A stretch of 64,000 nt of DNA from Nocardia sp. SYP-A9097 (lineage in GTDB: Bacteria > Actinomycetota > Actinomycetes > Mycobacteriales > Mycobacteriaceae), in contig NZ_WJIC01000019.1 in the NCBI RefSeq assembly GCF_009649815.1, positions 62,001-126,000 of the forward strand, given 5' to 3'. Every line of letters starts with the position of its first letter. Position 1 is the stretch's first letter. The notes under the pieces are model-generated. The model made no database searches, was not told the origin of the DNA, and saw only the letters and a program-made list of their open reading frames with translations. A program made the translations under genes and the position numbers. Positions 51,325 through 60,046 of this stretch are shown here, in pieces.

Positions 51325-53310
51325 TCACGACGGCAGCGGGCTCGGATTGTTTCCGGCGGGCACCCAGCCGCGCAACGGCTGGACCACAGCCCCGTGGAAG
51401 GCATCGGTCGCCGATGTCACGCTGCTGATGAAGCTCGTCGCGGTCCCGGATCGCCGGTTCCCCATCGGGAAGGACTGCTCGAGGGTGAACGACACGATCG
51501 TCCCGGCTCGACCCGCCGTCAGCACCTTCGGATTCGCCCGCACCTTGTCGAGGTGTTCGCAGGCCTCGTTGCCTTCGGAGAACACCGCCTCGACCTGGAC
51601 GGTCCCCGGCGCGTCCTGGAGCTGCTTGAGCAGCCATGACAAACGACGACCCGAAGACCCCTCATCGGGAGCGTCGAGGGCGATCCGACAGCGAATCCTA
51701 TTGGTACGCATATCCGCGACTATCTCGAGATCACCGGCGGTATCGGGAATCTGCAATACCGCCTCGAACGTGCCATCGGTCACCAATCGCTCCGCCACCG
51801 CCGCATTGCGGGCCGCGGGATCGGAGCGATGCCGACGCGGCAGTACATGTTTGACGGTCGCCCCGAGCTCCGCGGTCAAACGCAGCGCGAGATGCCGGGA
51901 CAGCGACACCCAGGTTTCGGCAACCGCCAGCGCCTTCTGATCGCCCGCACGCAGGGTCCGCGCCACCACCGCGTCCCGGACCGCGACCCAGTGCCTGCCC
52001 ATATCGACGAACTCCGCGGCCCCCGAGCGGGGATGATCGAGATAGCGCAGGAACTCGTTCAGCAACCACGCCTGCAGATCGTCCTCGATACCGCCGTGGG
52101 ACAACAGCATTCGCGCCTCGTGCGCCACCTCCGCCCACGACAGATGCCGCAGCGCGACCTTGGCGAGCTTGCGCCGGTCGACCTCGACGGGAAGTTCGCC
52201 GGGACCTGCCGGAATATCATTCGACAGGCTCACCACGACGTCGTACTTCTTCTTGCGCGCCACATCGAGGTAACTCTCGAGCTGCTCGCGCTTGAGCTTG
52301 CCGCTACCGGTCTTCACCTCGAGCAGACCCGTCCACACTCGGCCGCCCCGAATCACCTTGAGCACCGCGTCCGGGATGACCGTCGCCTCGCCCCGCTCAT
52401 ACTGCACCTCGATGAAACCTTCGAAAGCGCCTGCGGGAGCGCCCATTCGCGCGCACAGTGCGCGCGCGAAGGGGCGAACGGCCTGCATGGTCGCGATCAG
52501 CGCGGAGGTGGCCCGGCGCTCCTGCTCCTCACCGGCGCCGACCCCGATCACCGAGAAGAGCCGGGCAGGCTGCCATGAATCATGCTCGGCGAGTTTGAAT
52601 TCGATCGGCTTGGCCTTCTTCGCAACCTGTTTGGCGGTGCGCACACCTCGGGCCGGGCGCGCCGGCCGGGCGGTCGACTCCTCGGGTTGCTCGGTTTTCA
52701 GGTCGGGCACGGAGATTTCGATGGCTTGCCCCGCGGTCGGTTCCAGCTCGCTCACAGCCTCCGATCCCGCCGTCGCTTCGCCCTCCGAATCGTCGGCGAC
52801 GTCGACGCCGAAATCCGCTGCCAGACCGGCCAATCCGGAATCCCAGCCCTCCCCCACCGCGCGCACCTTCCAGGCCCCCGCGCGCCGATACACCTCACCG
52901 AACAGGAAGGCCGACTCCGTGGTGGCATCCGCCGTCACATATTCGGCCAGCGCCCGGCCGGCCCCGTCGACCACACAGAACGCGATCTTGCCCAGCTCAC
53001 CGAAGGTGCCCGCGCTGGTACTCGCGGCGAGGGCCACCGTATGAACCTCGTCCGGCAGCGCCGCCAGTTCGATGGTGATCCGGGTCTGCGCACCCTCCTC
53101 GGTCGCGCTCGAACCCAGGAATCGCACCGAACCGTCCGCCGATTCCGGCTGATTGTAGAAGACGAAATCATTGTCGGAGAGCACCTTTCGATCCGCTCCG
53201 AGTAATAGCGCGGAGGCGTCGACCGCGACCTCGGCCTCCGTCCACCCGATGACGACATCGACCCGCTCGACATCATCGGACAGCGCTACATTCTGCCCTT
53301 TGGACAGCAT
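51325..53310 (-). CDS. TerD-domain protein fused to a PD-(D/E)XK-like nuclease domain
   Basis: 661 residues. The ATG at 53310 is chosen because MLSKGQNVALSDDVERVDVV is the normal TerD N-terminus. The TerD domain covers about 1-170 (DNDFVFYNQPESADGSVRFL, ITIELAALPDEVHTVALAAS). After a Glu/Ala/Pro linker, a second domain near 300-375 has VIPDAVLKV then WTGLLEVKTGSGKLKREQLE, the Asp and E-x-K spacing of PD-(D/E)XK nucleases. TerD proteins belong to calcium-binding stress and conflict systems. There are no other ter genes nearby. Confidence 0.75.
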   Translation of the reverse strand: MLSKGQNVALSDDVERVDVVIGWTEAEVAVDASALLLGADRKVLSDNDFVFYNQPESADGSVRFLGSSATEEGAQTRITIELAALPDEVHTVALAASTSAGTFGELGKIAFCVVDGAGRALAEYVTADATTESAFLFGEVYRRAGAWKVRAVGEGWDSGLAGLAADFGVDVADDSEGEATAGSEAVSELEPTAGQAIEISVPDLKTEQPEESTARPARPARGVRTAKQVAKKAKPIEFKLAEHDSWQPARLFSVIGVGAGEEQERRATSALIATMQAVRPFARALCARMGAPAGAFEGFIEVQYERGEATVIPDAVLKVIRGGRVWTGLLEVKTGSGKLKREQLESYLDVARKKKYDVVVSLSNDIPAGPGELPVEVDRRKLAKVALRHLSWAEVAHEARMLLSHGGIEDDLQAWLLNEFLRYLDHPRSGAAEFVDMGRHWVAVRDAVVARTLRAGDQKALAVAETWVSLSRHLALRLTAELGATVKHVLPRRHRSDPAARNAAVAERLVTDGTFEAVLQIPDTAGDLEIVADMRTNRIRCRIALDAPDEGSSGRRLSWLLKQLQDAPGTVQVEAVFSEGNEACEHLDKVRANPKVLTAGRAGTIVSFTLEQSFPMGNRRSGTATSFISSVTSATDAFHGAVVQPLRGWVPAGNNPSPLPS

Positions 53311-53439
53311 CGAGGACGTCAAGGTCCTCCCCTTCCGCGATTCAGCACGCACAATCACGCGCGAATCCAGGTTCACAGACGAATCCAGCGAAGTCACGGC
53401 ATCCGTTATGACGAACTGTGCCAATCTCTGCGCAAATAG

Positions 53440-53757
53440 TGTTGTCGCACTGGGTGTTTCGATCCATTTGCGAGGTCCGGCTCCCCCGATCCCGATGACC
53501 GGACACCCGGCAACCCGAGAATTCCACTGGCCACGGCCGTATACCTGTCTCCTGAGAAATTCCCGAAACACCCCCGGTTCGCATCCATTCTTTGGTGCGG
53601 CGCACTCATCGGCGGCGCAATCGGCGGCTCCGGCAGCGCCCTCCCCGGAGCCCTCATAGGCGCGGCAATCGGCGCCGCAATCGGCTGGTCCCTGCTCTCC
53701 CCGCCCGGCCCCCCACTGGGCTGCTGGCAACCCCCGGTTCCCGCGCCGACGAACTGA
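53440..53757 (+). pseudogene. Glycine-zipper protein remnant without a start codon
   Basis: An open frame of about 105 codons with no usable start. Its end, ILWCGALIGGAIGGSGSALP then GALIGAAIGAAIGWSLLSPP, is a GxxxG zipper like the centre of the exported protein at 23175-24014, ending in a Cys/Pro-rich tail. It is followed by a strong hairpin. It may be a gene whose 5' part is lost or frameshifted. Confidence 0.45.
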
Positions 53758-53805
53758 TTCGGCAGCCGAATTAGCCTCGGCCACAATGGAATACGCGCGA
53801 ACATC

Positions 53806-53839
53806 GAAATCCCCTCCACCCCCGGGTGGAGGGGATTTC
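53806..53839. terminator. Strong hairpin terminator
   Basis: GAAATCCCCTCCACC (53806-53820) and GGTGGAGGGGATTTC (53825-53839) form a perfect 15-bp stem with a four-base loop, behind the glycine-zipper remnant and ahead of the SDR promoter. Confidence 0.65.
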
Positions 53840-53865
53840 CTTCGCCGTCACCTCTTCGGCCGGAT

Positions 53866-53903
53866 TCAATCAATGATTGAACTGTCGATTGAAACGTGTT
53901 TCA
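53866..53903. promoter_or_regulatory. Two palindromes before the SDR gene, one KstR-type
   Basis: TCAATCAATGATTGA (53866-53880) is a 15-base palindrome. Ten bases on, TGAAACGTGTTTCA (53890-53903) is perfectly palindromic and fits TnnAACnnGTTnnA at every fixed position. The second ends 41 bases before the SDR ATG. KstR, or another TetR-family protein with this half-site, could bind. Confidence 0.6.
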
Positions 53904-53944
53904 CTCATGCGGCGGGTGTCGTCGAATTGCGAGGAGAGCAGCAT

Positions 53945-54685
53945 ATGGGTGGACGGTTGACGGGGCGCGTGGCATTGATCAGCGGGGCCGCTTCGGGGAT
54001 GGGGGCCGCGCATGCGCGGGCCTTCGTCGCGGAGGGGGCGGCGGTGATGATCGGCGATATTTCCGATGCTGCCGGTGCGCTGCTGGCGGAGCAGCTCGGG
54101 GAGCGGGCCGGCTTCACGCATTTGGATGTCACGCGCGGCAGCGATTGGGAGGCGGCCGTCGCGGCTACGGTCGCGCGGTTCGGGAAGCTCAATGTGCTGG
54201 TGAACAATGCGGGCATTCTCGATGGTGGACCGATCGGGACCTACACCGAAAAGCAGTGGCAGAACGTGCTTTCCATCAATCTCACCGGGCCGTTCCTCGG
54301 CTTGACCGCCGCCCGGGACGCCCTGGTCGCGGGCCGGCCCGCGGCGGTGGTGAACATTTCCTCGGCCGCCGGAATCCAAGGGGTGCCCGGCGCACACGCC
54401 TACACCGCATCGAAATTCGGGCTGCGCGGGCTCACCAAGTCCGCGGCCCTCGAACTGGCACCGCTCGGCGTCCGGGTGAATTCGGTACACCCGGGCGGAA
54501 TCCTGACCCCAATGCTGGGCGCGGACGAGAACGCCACCCTCGACCGCGGCCAGAATCCGCTCGCCCGCTTGGGATTACCCGAGGAAGTCACACCGCTGGT
54601 CGTCTTCCTCGCCAGTGAGGAGTCCAGCTACTGCAATGGCGCCGAATTCGTGGTGGACGGTGGTATGACCGCAGGACGCGCATAA
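53945..54685 (+). CDS. SDR dehydrogenase resembling 3alpha/20beta-hydroxysteroid dehydrogenase (FabG3-type)
   Basis: 246 residues; GAGGAG precedes the ATG at 53945. VALISGAASGMGAAHARAFV, NNAGILDGG, NISSAAGIQGVPGAHAYTAS (YxxxK) and LASEESSYCNGAEFVVDGGM follow mycobacterial Rv2002/FabG3, a 3alpha,20beta-hydroxysteroid dehydrogenase, more closely than fatty-acid FabG. The KstR-type palindrome supports a steroid role. A terminator follows directly. Confidence 0.85.
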   Translation: MGGRLTGRVALISGAASGMGAAHARAFVAEGAAVMIGDISDAAGALLAEQLGERAGFTHLDVTRGSDWEAAVAATVARFGKLNVLVNNAGILDGGPIGTYTEKQWQNVLSINLTGPFLGLTAARDALVAGRPAAVVNISSAAGIQGVPGAHAYTASKFGLRGLTKSAALELAPLGVRVNSVHPGGILTPMLGADENATLDRGQNPLARLGLPEEVTPLVVFLASEESSYCNGAEFVVDGGMTAGRA

Positions 54686-54686
54686 A

Positions 54687-54720
54687 ATTGCCGCGCACCG
54701 GAATTCCTGTGCGCGGCAAT
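54687..54720. terminator. Bidirectional hairpin terminator
   Basis: ATTGCCGCGCAC (54687-54698) and GTGCGCGGCAAT (54709-54720) form a perfect 12-bp stem with a 10-base loop, between the SDR gene (+) and the convergent secreted-protein gene (-). Confidence 0.7.
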
Positions 54721-54736
54721 CTCATACGATTCGAAT

Positions 54737-55132
54737 CTACTCGCCGGCGCGTATCACCTGCAGCCAGAAGACCGGCAGATACTGACTCACGCAGTCGGCG
54801 ACAACCGTCGAGCCCGGCGCGAACTTCGCGTAGGCGGCCCCCGTACCGAAGTTCGGATTCACCACGGCCGGATCGTCATTCGCCGCAGGGAGCTCGCCGT
54901 TGGGCTGCGAATACGAGCCGGGCGGGTAATTCACCACCGGCGGCAGACCACGCACGTTCGGTGCGTCCGTGCTGTAGAGCCCGCACTTCCACCATTCGCC
55001 CGGCGCGGACTCCACCTTGATGACGCCACCCGGCTCGGGCGTGAAGATCGGCTGGGCCGACGCCAGTACGGGCACCGAAACCATGAAGGCCGAGGCGAGC
55101 GCCGCTCCGGCCGCGAAACGCATGACAGACAA
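54737..55132 (-). CDS. Secreted hypothetical protein
   Basis: 131 residues from a TTG at 55132, where AGGAG lies six bases upstream; an ATG at 55123 is in frame. The signal peptide RFAAGAALASAFMVSVPVLA ends ASA. The mature part is small, Pro/Gly-rich and has two Cys (EWWKCGLYS, VVADCVSQY) that may form a disulfide. No family recognised. Confidence 0.6.
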   Translation of the reverse strand: MSVMRFAAGAALASAFMVSVPVLASAQPIFTPEPGGVIKVESAPGEWWKCGLYSTDAPNVRGLPPVVNYPPGSYSQPNGELPAANDDPAVVNPNFGTGAAYAKFAPGSTVVADCVSQYLPVFWLQVIRAGE

Positions 55133-55180
55133 ACGATTCTCCTGAATTGAGAGTTTCACGGTCGCCCGGCGGAGGTACCG

Positions 55181-55291
55181 CTACGGGGTGGCCAACGCTC
55201 CACCCACCTGCAGGGCGAGCAGAATCGGCGCCCACACGGGCGCGGTGACCGCGAGCAGGGGCGAGAGCAGGACTCCCAGCAGAATCAGCAT
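55181..55291 (-). CDS. 36-residue hydrophobic peptide
   Basis: MLILLGVLLSPLLAVTAPVW then APILLALQVGGALATP, ending at 55181. GGAG lies about ten bases upstream. It precedes the secreted protein by 49 bases on the same strand. Such short membrane peptides are easily missed; the reading frame is intact but short, so chance cannot be excluded. Confidence 0.35.
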   Translation of the reverse strand: MLILLGVLLSPLLAVTAPVWAPILLALQVGGALATP

Positions 55292-55612
55292 GTTCGACAA
55301 TCTCCTATTCCGCGGATTCCCGCGCTGACTTCACATCCGGGTGGATCGTCGTGTGACGGACCATTTGCTGAACTATCGCTGATGCAGCAAGCGTCCAGTT
55401 GCTGGAACACTCTAGCGGGTAGATGGCGATTCAATGAATATCCGCCATACACAGGTCGGATGCTGTGACGACCGCGTCAACACCGGATCGAGACCGCTGA
55501 CATACGGCACTTTGCCCGCATGTTGCTATGAAACTCTGGAATGCACCCCGGGAGGATGTGAACCAGGCCCGTTCAGCCGCTCGCGGCCGTCCGATCAGGA
55601 GGATCACATCAG
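55292..55612. other. Intergenic region between divergent genes
   Basis: 321 bases between the small hydrophobic peptide (-) and the DUF1254 gene (+). It should hold both promoters. No repeat, hairpin or recognisable operator was seen. Confidence 0.5.
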
Positions 55613-56764
55613 ATGACCCAGTCGATTCCCGCCGCCTACCTGACACCGGACGTGGTGGATCCACCGATCGGAAAACTGAACTTCGTCGACGGCGCACCCA
55701 CCGCGGAGACAGCCGACGCGGTCCTGACTCACCTGGACTATCTGCGCGGTGTCGACGCATCCCTCGGCGCGTTTCGGCAGGCCTCGGTCTACCGCCTCGT
55801 GCAGGGCTTGCGGGAGTTCGGTACAGCCGACAACGATGTGACCATCTTCAGCGAGCTCATGGACGCGACCTCGCTGTTCCTCACCGCCAATTGCGACACC
55901 GTGTACTTCTGGTCGGTGCTCGACCTGTCCGCCGGGCCGATCGTCGTCGACGTGCCGGAGAACGTGCTCATGGTCTTCGACGATCTGCGCTTCGAATGGA
56001 TCACCGACGCCGGGACGCCCGGGCCGGATCGCGGGGCAGGAGGGCGATACCTGTTCTACCCCAAGGGTTTCGACGGACCACTGCCGACCGGCGGGTACTT
56101 CGCGTTCGAATCCGCCACCCCACAGGTCATGGCATTGGGACGCGCCTTTCTGGAAGACAACGATCCGGCACCTGCCGTACGCCGGGTCAAGGATCAGCTG
56201 AAGATCACCCCGTATGTCCCGGGCGGATACGACATGATGGCCCCACCCGCGCACATCGACCGCGACAGCGTCCACCTCGCCGAATCCACCGTCGCACTAC
56301 GACTCAACGGCCGCACCGCCATGTTCTACTTCGCCACCTTCGTCACACCCGCGATGATCATCACCCTGCCGGGCATCGGATCGCAGTACCTGTGCGCGTA
56401 CGTCGACAGCAACGGGGAACCCTTCGACGGGGCACGCTCCTACACACTGACCCTGCCACCCGGCATTCCCGCACAGGCATTCTGGTCGATCACGCTGTAC
56501 GACAACCAGACTCGCTCCATGCTCGCCACCGCTCAACGATTCCCCCGAGCCGGATCGCAGGCCTATCCAACTCCCGCAGCCCTTCCCGCCGCGGACGGCT
56601 CGGTGACGCTCGTCTTCGCACCCGAACTGCCCGACGGTGTCGCACAAGGCAATTGGATCCAAACCGTACCGAGCAAGGGGTGGTTCCCCATGCTGCGGCT
56701 CTACTCCCCCACCGCAGCCTTCCTCGACAAGTCCTGGCAGCCAGGCGAAATCACCCCCGCCTGA
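55613..56764 (+). CDS. DUF1254/DUF1214 domain protein
   Basis: 383 residues; AGGAGGATC precedes the ATG. The DUF1254 part spans about 40-165 (CDTVYFWSVLDLSAGPIVVD, MVFDDLRFEWITDAG). DUF1214 is C-terminal (IPAQAFWSITLYDNQTRSML, GNWIQTVPSKGWFPMLRLY). The family is widespread in mycobacteria and nocardiae, usually with no known activity. No signal peptide is evident. Confidence 0.85.
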   Translation: MTQSIPAAYLTPDVVDPPIGKLNFVDGAPTAETADAVLTHLDYLRGVDASLGAFRQASVYRLVQGLREFGTADNDVTIFSELMDATSLFLTANCDTVYFWSVLDLSAGPIVVDVPENVLMVFDDLRFEWITDAGTPGPDRGAGGRYLFYPKGFDGPLPTGGYFAFESATPQVMALGRAFLEDNDPAPAVRRVKDQLKITPYVPGGYDMMAPPAHIDRDSVHLAESTVALRLNGRTAMFYFATFVTPAMIITLPGIGSQYLCAYVDSNGEPFDGARSYTLTLPPGIPAQAFWSITLYDNQTRSMLATAQRFPRAGSQAYPTPAALPAADGSVTLVFAPELPDGVAQGNWIQTVPSKGWFPMLRLYSPTAAFLDKSWQPGEITPA

Positions 56765-57026
56765 TACCGCCGGAGTCGAAATACGGTGATGCCGCCACAC
56801 CAGACCAGCGGCACCAGCACACCGCCCCGGCCAACCAGCGTCACCAACTGCCGAGTCGCGTGCACCCCAGGCACTTCAGGTTTCGAGCCGACCCCACCCA
56901 CCCTCACCCGCAGGGCGGTTGCCGGCCCGCCCAACGACCCCCCCAAACCGCCGAGAACCAGCCGATTTGGAGGAACCGGGGGGTGCTGATGTAATCTCAT
57001 CGAGCACGAAGCGAAGCGGAGTGCAA

Positions 57027-57103
<77 letters not shown>

Positions 57104-57194
57104 GGTAGAGGCGGTTTCCGTCCTCCGCGAGGCGGTTCTACGCAAGGTAACTTGCCAAGAACTTGCCAACATGCGGGGGGCGGTTTCTGCGTTT

Positions 57195-58577
57195 CTAGCC
57201 GAAGAGTGCGGCCCCCGCCGCCTTCAGATCTTCGGGTTGCGCGTCGCTGTAGATCGAGAGCGACACCGCAGGGTCGTGGCCGTGCCAGGCCGCCACGATA
57301 TGCACCGGGATTCCCATCCGCAGCATGAGCGAGACCGAGGAATTCCGCAGCCCCTTCAATGGGATTCGCCGCAGGCCCGCCCGCTTCCGCAACCGCTGGA
57401 AGGCATCCGAGTACCGCTCGGGCCGAATCTCGCTGCCGTCCTCCAGGACCGCGATCAGGCGATCATCGGACCACGGAATACCCAGCGCCAGGCATTCGGC
57501 CTTCTGCCGGGTCTTCAGCGCGCGCAACGCCGCTGCCAGATCGGCGGGCGGCGGGATATCGCGGTGGGACCGTGCCGACTTCGGACGGTTCTCTTCGGTC
57601 TCGGTGCCGATCGCCACTCGGCCCCGGCGGACCTTCAGCGCTTCGTCCGAGAACCGAGTCCACCTCATGCCGAGGACTTCCGAGCGGCGCATCCCATAGG
57701 CCGACATGAGCCAGCACGCGTGGAGCCGATCCGAGCGCGCTGCCGTCAGGAAGGTTTCGACCTCGGTCAGCGTCCAGGACTTCGCCGCTGCCTCCGCGTC
57801 GTCGTCCTCGGGCATCTCGTCGGCGGGCCGTTCCACGAGCGCGATCACGTTGCGGGGCAACGCGCCCTGGTCCACGTAGGACTGGACCATCATTCCGAAT
57901 GTGGTGAGGGTGGAACGGACCGTTACCGGCTTGACCCCGGCGGCTGACGGGGCGGTGCTCTCCTGCGGCTGCGCCAGGACGTAGGTCGCGCGCCGGGGAC
58001 GGGTGACACGGCCGTCCCGGATGAGACCGGACAGGCAGGTGTGAACGTCCTTGTCCGGGAACCGCGCCTTGATCTGCGCGGCCGTGATTCCTTCGGGGTG
58101 CCGTCCGATGAGGTCCGTCACCTGGGACATGAGGGAGTCCGGCCGGAAGTGCTTGTGCGAGCGCCGCCCTTCACTCAGCATCCAATCCACCAGCGCGTCC
58201 CCGTCCGCCTTCGTGAGCTGCGCCAACTTCTTTCCGCCCATCCGGCGGCGGACCGGCTTCAAGTCGTTGCGGTAGCCCTCCAGCGTGATGCGCCGGATTC
58301 CGCGCCTACCGTCTAGCCACAGGTCACACGCTTCGTTCACAGTGATGTCCAGGAGCTTGGTATACGTCCCGGCTGCGACTTCCGAAGTGATCCGGCGGTA
58401 TTCGCGCCGGGCGGTGGTCACTGTGTCGTAGGTGAACCGCTGGCGGTCGCGGGTGCCGTCCGGCTTCACGCCCACGTCGGCCTGGAACCAGTGGGTCACC
58501 TTGCCGTTCTTGGCGGTGTGCTTGTTGATCGGCTCCGCCCGCCTGGCCTTCTTGGTCTTGTCTTCGGTGGTACTCAT
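57195..58577 (-). CDS. Tyrosine site-specific integrase with inserted winged-helix-like segment
   Basis: 460 residues; AAGGGA precedes the ATG. The catalytic domain has Arg297 (SAYGMRRSEVLGMRW), LKGLRNSS with Arg411, His432 (AAWHGHDP) and Tyr443 (SIYSDAQ). The box II His of HxxR is Lys408. Between the core-binding helices and the catalytic domain, residues about 148-205 (LMSQVTDLIGRHPEGITAAQ to RRATYVLAQP) look like a winged helix, an unusual insertion. The stop is 92 bases from the tRNA 3' end, typical of an element integrated in tRNA-Pro. AT level and gene content change to the right. Confidence 0.9.
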   Translation of the reverse strand: MSTTEDKTKKARRAEPINKHTAKNGKVTHWFQADVGVKPDGTRDRQRFTYDTVTTARREYRRITSEVAAGTYTKLLDITVNEACDLWLDGRRGIRRITLEGYRNDLKPVRRRMGGKKLAQLTKADGDALVDWMLSEGRRSHKHFRPDSLMSQVTDLIGRHPEGITAAQIKARFPDKDVHTCLSGLIRDGRVTRPRRATYVLAQPQESTAPSAAGVKPVTVRSTLTTFGMMVQSYVDQGALPRNVIALVERPADEMPEDDDAEAAAKSWTLTEVETFLTAARSDRLHACWLMSAYGMRRSEVLGMRWTRFSDEALKVRRGRVAIGTETEENRPKSARSHRDIPPPADLAAALRALKTRQKAECLALGIPWSDDRLIAVLEDGSEIRPERYSDAFQRLRKRAGLRRIPLKGLRNSSVSLMLRMGIPVHIVAAWHGHDPAVSLSIYSDAQPEDLKAAGAALFG

Positions 58578-58660
58578 GGTGTGAATTCCCTTGTAAGAGT
58601 GGGTATCTGGGATTGAGTTGTCAGCGTCCGGGTGGGCCGCGCGGTCGGTAATCCACAGAC

Positions 58661-59257
58661 TCAGGCGTCCAGGTCCGTGGTCGTGCGCCAGTCCCGACGC
58701 AGGTAGCCGCGCGCCTTCGCCTCACGAATCCAGCGGTCCACGGTGGCCAGGGGGACGGGCTTGTCGGCGGTGCGGAACTGGACGGCCACGGCCTCCCGCG
58801 CCGGGGCTCCGATGCGCCGCGCCGACATGAGGGCGGCGGACACCCGCCGGTAATGGTCGGCGTCCAGGTGGCGGGAGGCGGCGCGCTCGGGGCGGGACAG
58901 GCGACGCGGCTCGCGCACCTCATCGACGGTCAGGAACTGGCCGTCAGCCTGGGTGATGAACCAGGCCGCCGCGCTGGCTAGGCGGCGAACCGGGGTGGTG
59001 CGCATGGTGTTCGGGTCGATATCGCCGCCGTCGTCGGCCGCGATTACGCGCAGTTCCACCAGGCGCGGAGCCGATCCGCTCAGGTCCACGCGCACCACAT
59101 AGCGGGTGGCGTGCCCGACCAGGGGGACCGAGATCAGGCCGTCGTCGGTGCCGAGCGTGCCGGAGACGCGAGTGATACCGGCGGTGTCCACGTCTCCCTT
59201 GATCGGCGCAGGCGGCGGGAGTTCATCCGGGGTCTCCGGGAAGTTGTCAGCCTTCAC
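58661..59257 (-). CDS. HTH-containing hypothetical protein of the integrated element
   Basis: 198 residues from a GTG at 59257. The C-terminal third (HLDADHYRRVSAALMSARRI, VPLATVDRWIREAKARGYL) matches the pattern of small actinobacterial element proteins with a MerR/HTH-like end. The N-terminal part is beta-rich (LGTDDGLISVPLVGHATRYV). It lies 84 bases upstream of the integrase on the same strand and may control excision or replication. Confidence 0.6.
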   Translation of the reverse strand: MKADNFPETPDELPPPAPIKGDVDTAGITRVSGTLGTDDGLISVPLVGHATRYVVRVDLSGSAPRLVELRVIAADDGGDIDPNTMRTTPVRRLASAAAWFITQADGQFLTVDEVREPRRLSRPERAASRHLDADHYRRVSAALMSARRIGAPAREAVAVQFRTADKPVPLATVDRWIREAKARGYLRRDWRTTTDLDA

Positions 59258-59260
59258 GCT

Positions 59261-59274
59261 AGCTAACGATAGCT
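59261..59274. promoter_or_regulatory. Palindrome upstream of the element HTH gene
   Basis: AGCTA-ACGA-TAGCT, a perfect 5+5 inverted repeat immediately upstream of the GTG start of the HTH gene. It may be an autoregulatory operator. Confidence 0.4.
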
Positions 59275-59649
59275 GAATGTCTGGACTCTTGTCACTCAGT
59301 CCGACAAAGTGGGTGGCATGAGCGAAAACACCGGAGACTGGATCCGCACGGCAGTTCTTCATCTTCATTCGATTCCCGAGAAGAGGAAGGAGCACGCTGA
59401 TGCCTGAGAGCAAGCCCATCACGCGGTCTGCCGTGTCCGGGCGGGGGTTCGGGCGCAGCCCGGATTCCCTGATCCGCATCACCGAAGCCGATACGATGCG
59501 TGGCTCGCTGGCGCGCGATACAGCCTGGTGAGGAGCGCATTCACCCACAATCAGAGCAGTCCTAAGACATAAGGAGCTCAGCAATGGGGACAGACCCGAA
59601 CACTACCGATGACACGAACGCCCGAGCACGCTCTTTGAGGATACGGCGG

Positions 59650-59912
59650 ACCTGAAGGAGCTGTTGATGACATCAGACACCGACCGCACGATTCCCACTC
59701 GACAGGCGCGCCGCAACGGTGTTCGATGGAGCGCACCACCGGGAACCAGCACAGGCGCTGTTGCGCGGCAACCTTCACCATCGCGGCGCAACCGCAGTGG
59801 GACAGGATGCCACCGTGGGATACGACTACGACTTCAACTGCCCCACATGCCAACACGACGACCAGGTACAGAACGTGCCTGCCATCCGGGCATCAGGAAC
59901 ATCGACATACTC
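59650..59912 (+). repeat. Direct repeat flanking the CRISPR region, left copy
   Basis: From GACCTGAAGGAGC at 59650 to about 59912 this matches 62818-63082 in the same orientation. The match is very high over the central and right parts and lower at the left edge, with a few short insertions. It carries the upstream region and the first ~32 codons of the zinc-ribbon gene. Confidence 0.85.
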
Positions 59913-59915
59913 TGA
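59815..59915 (+). pseudogene. Truncated copy of the zinc-ribbon membrane protein gene
   Basis: Starts at a GTG with AGGA upstream: YDYDFNCPTCQHDDQVQ then VPAIRASGTSTYS. This is nearly the same as the first 32 residues of the gene at 62992. It then runs into unrelated sequence that is antisense to an integrase fragment. No membrane segments or second CxxC remain. Confidence 0.7.
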
Positions 59916-60031
59916 TGAGGCCCTGCCGCGCCGTAGAAGCGAACCGTCGTGCGCCATCGACCATTCTTCTGCTTCTTCGGTTTCGTCGGAACACCGAACG
60001 TACCCACCGGCTTCGGGATCCGGCCTCCCAT
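59915..60031 (-). pseudogene. N-terminal fragment of a second phage-type integrase
   Basis: From an ATG at 60031 with a strong GGAGGTG site: MGGRIPKPVGTFGVPTKPKK then NGRWRTTVRFYG. This is how many actinobacterial integrases begin (short arm-binding domain). After about 37 codons the frame enters the antisense of the zinc-ribbon copy. The break marks a recombination junction. Confidence 0.55.
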
Positions 60032-60046
60032 CTGTCACCTCCGTAA

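Noticed and set aside
55528..56994. 488-codon plus-strand frame overlapping the DUF1254 gene
   Set aside because: Arg/Pro/His-rich out-of-frame reading of the DUF1254 protein gene.
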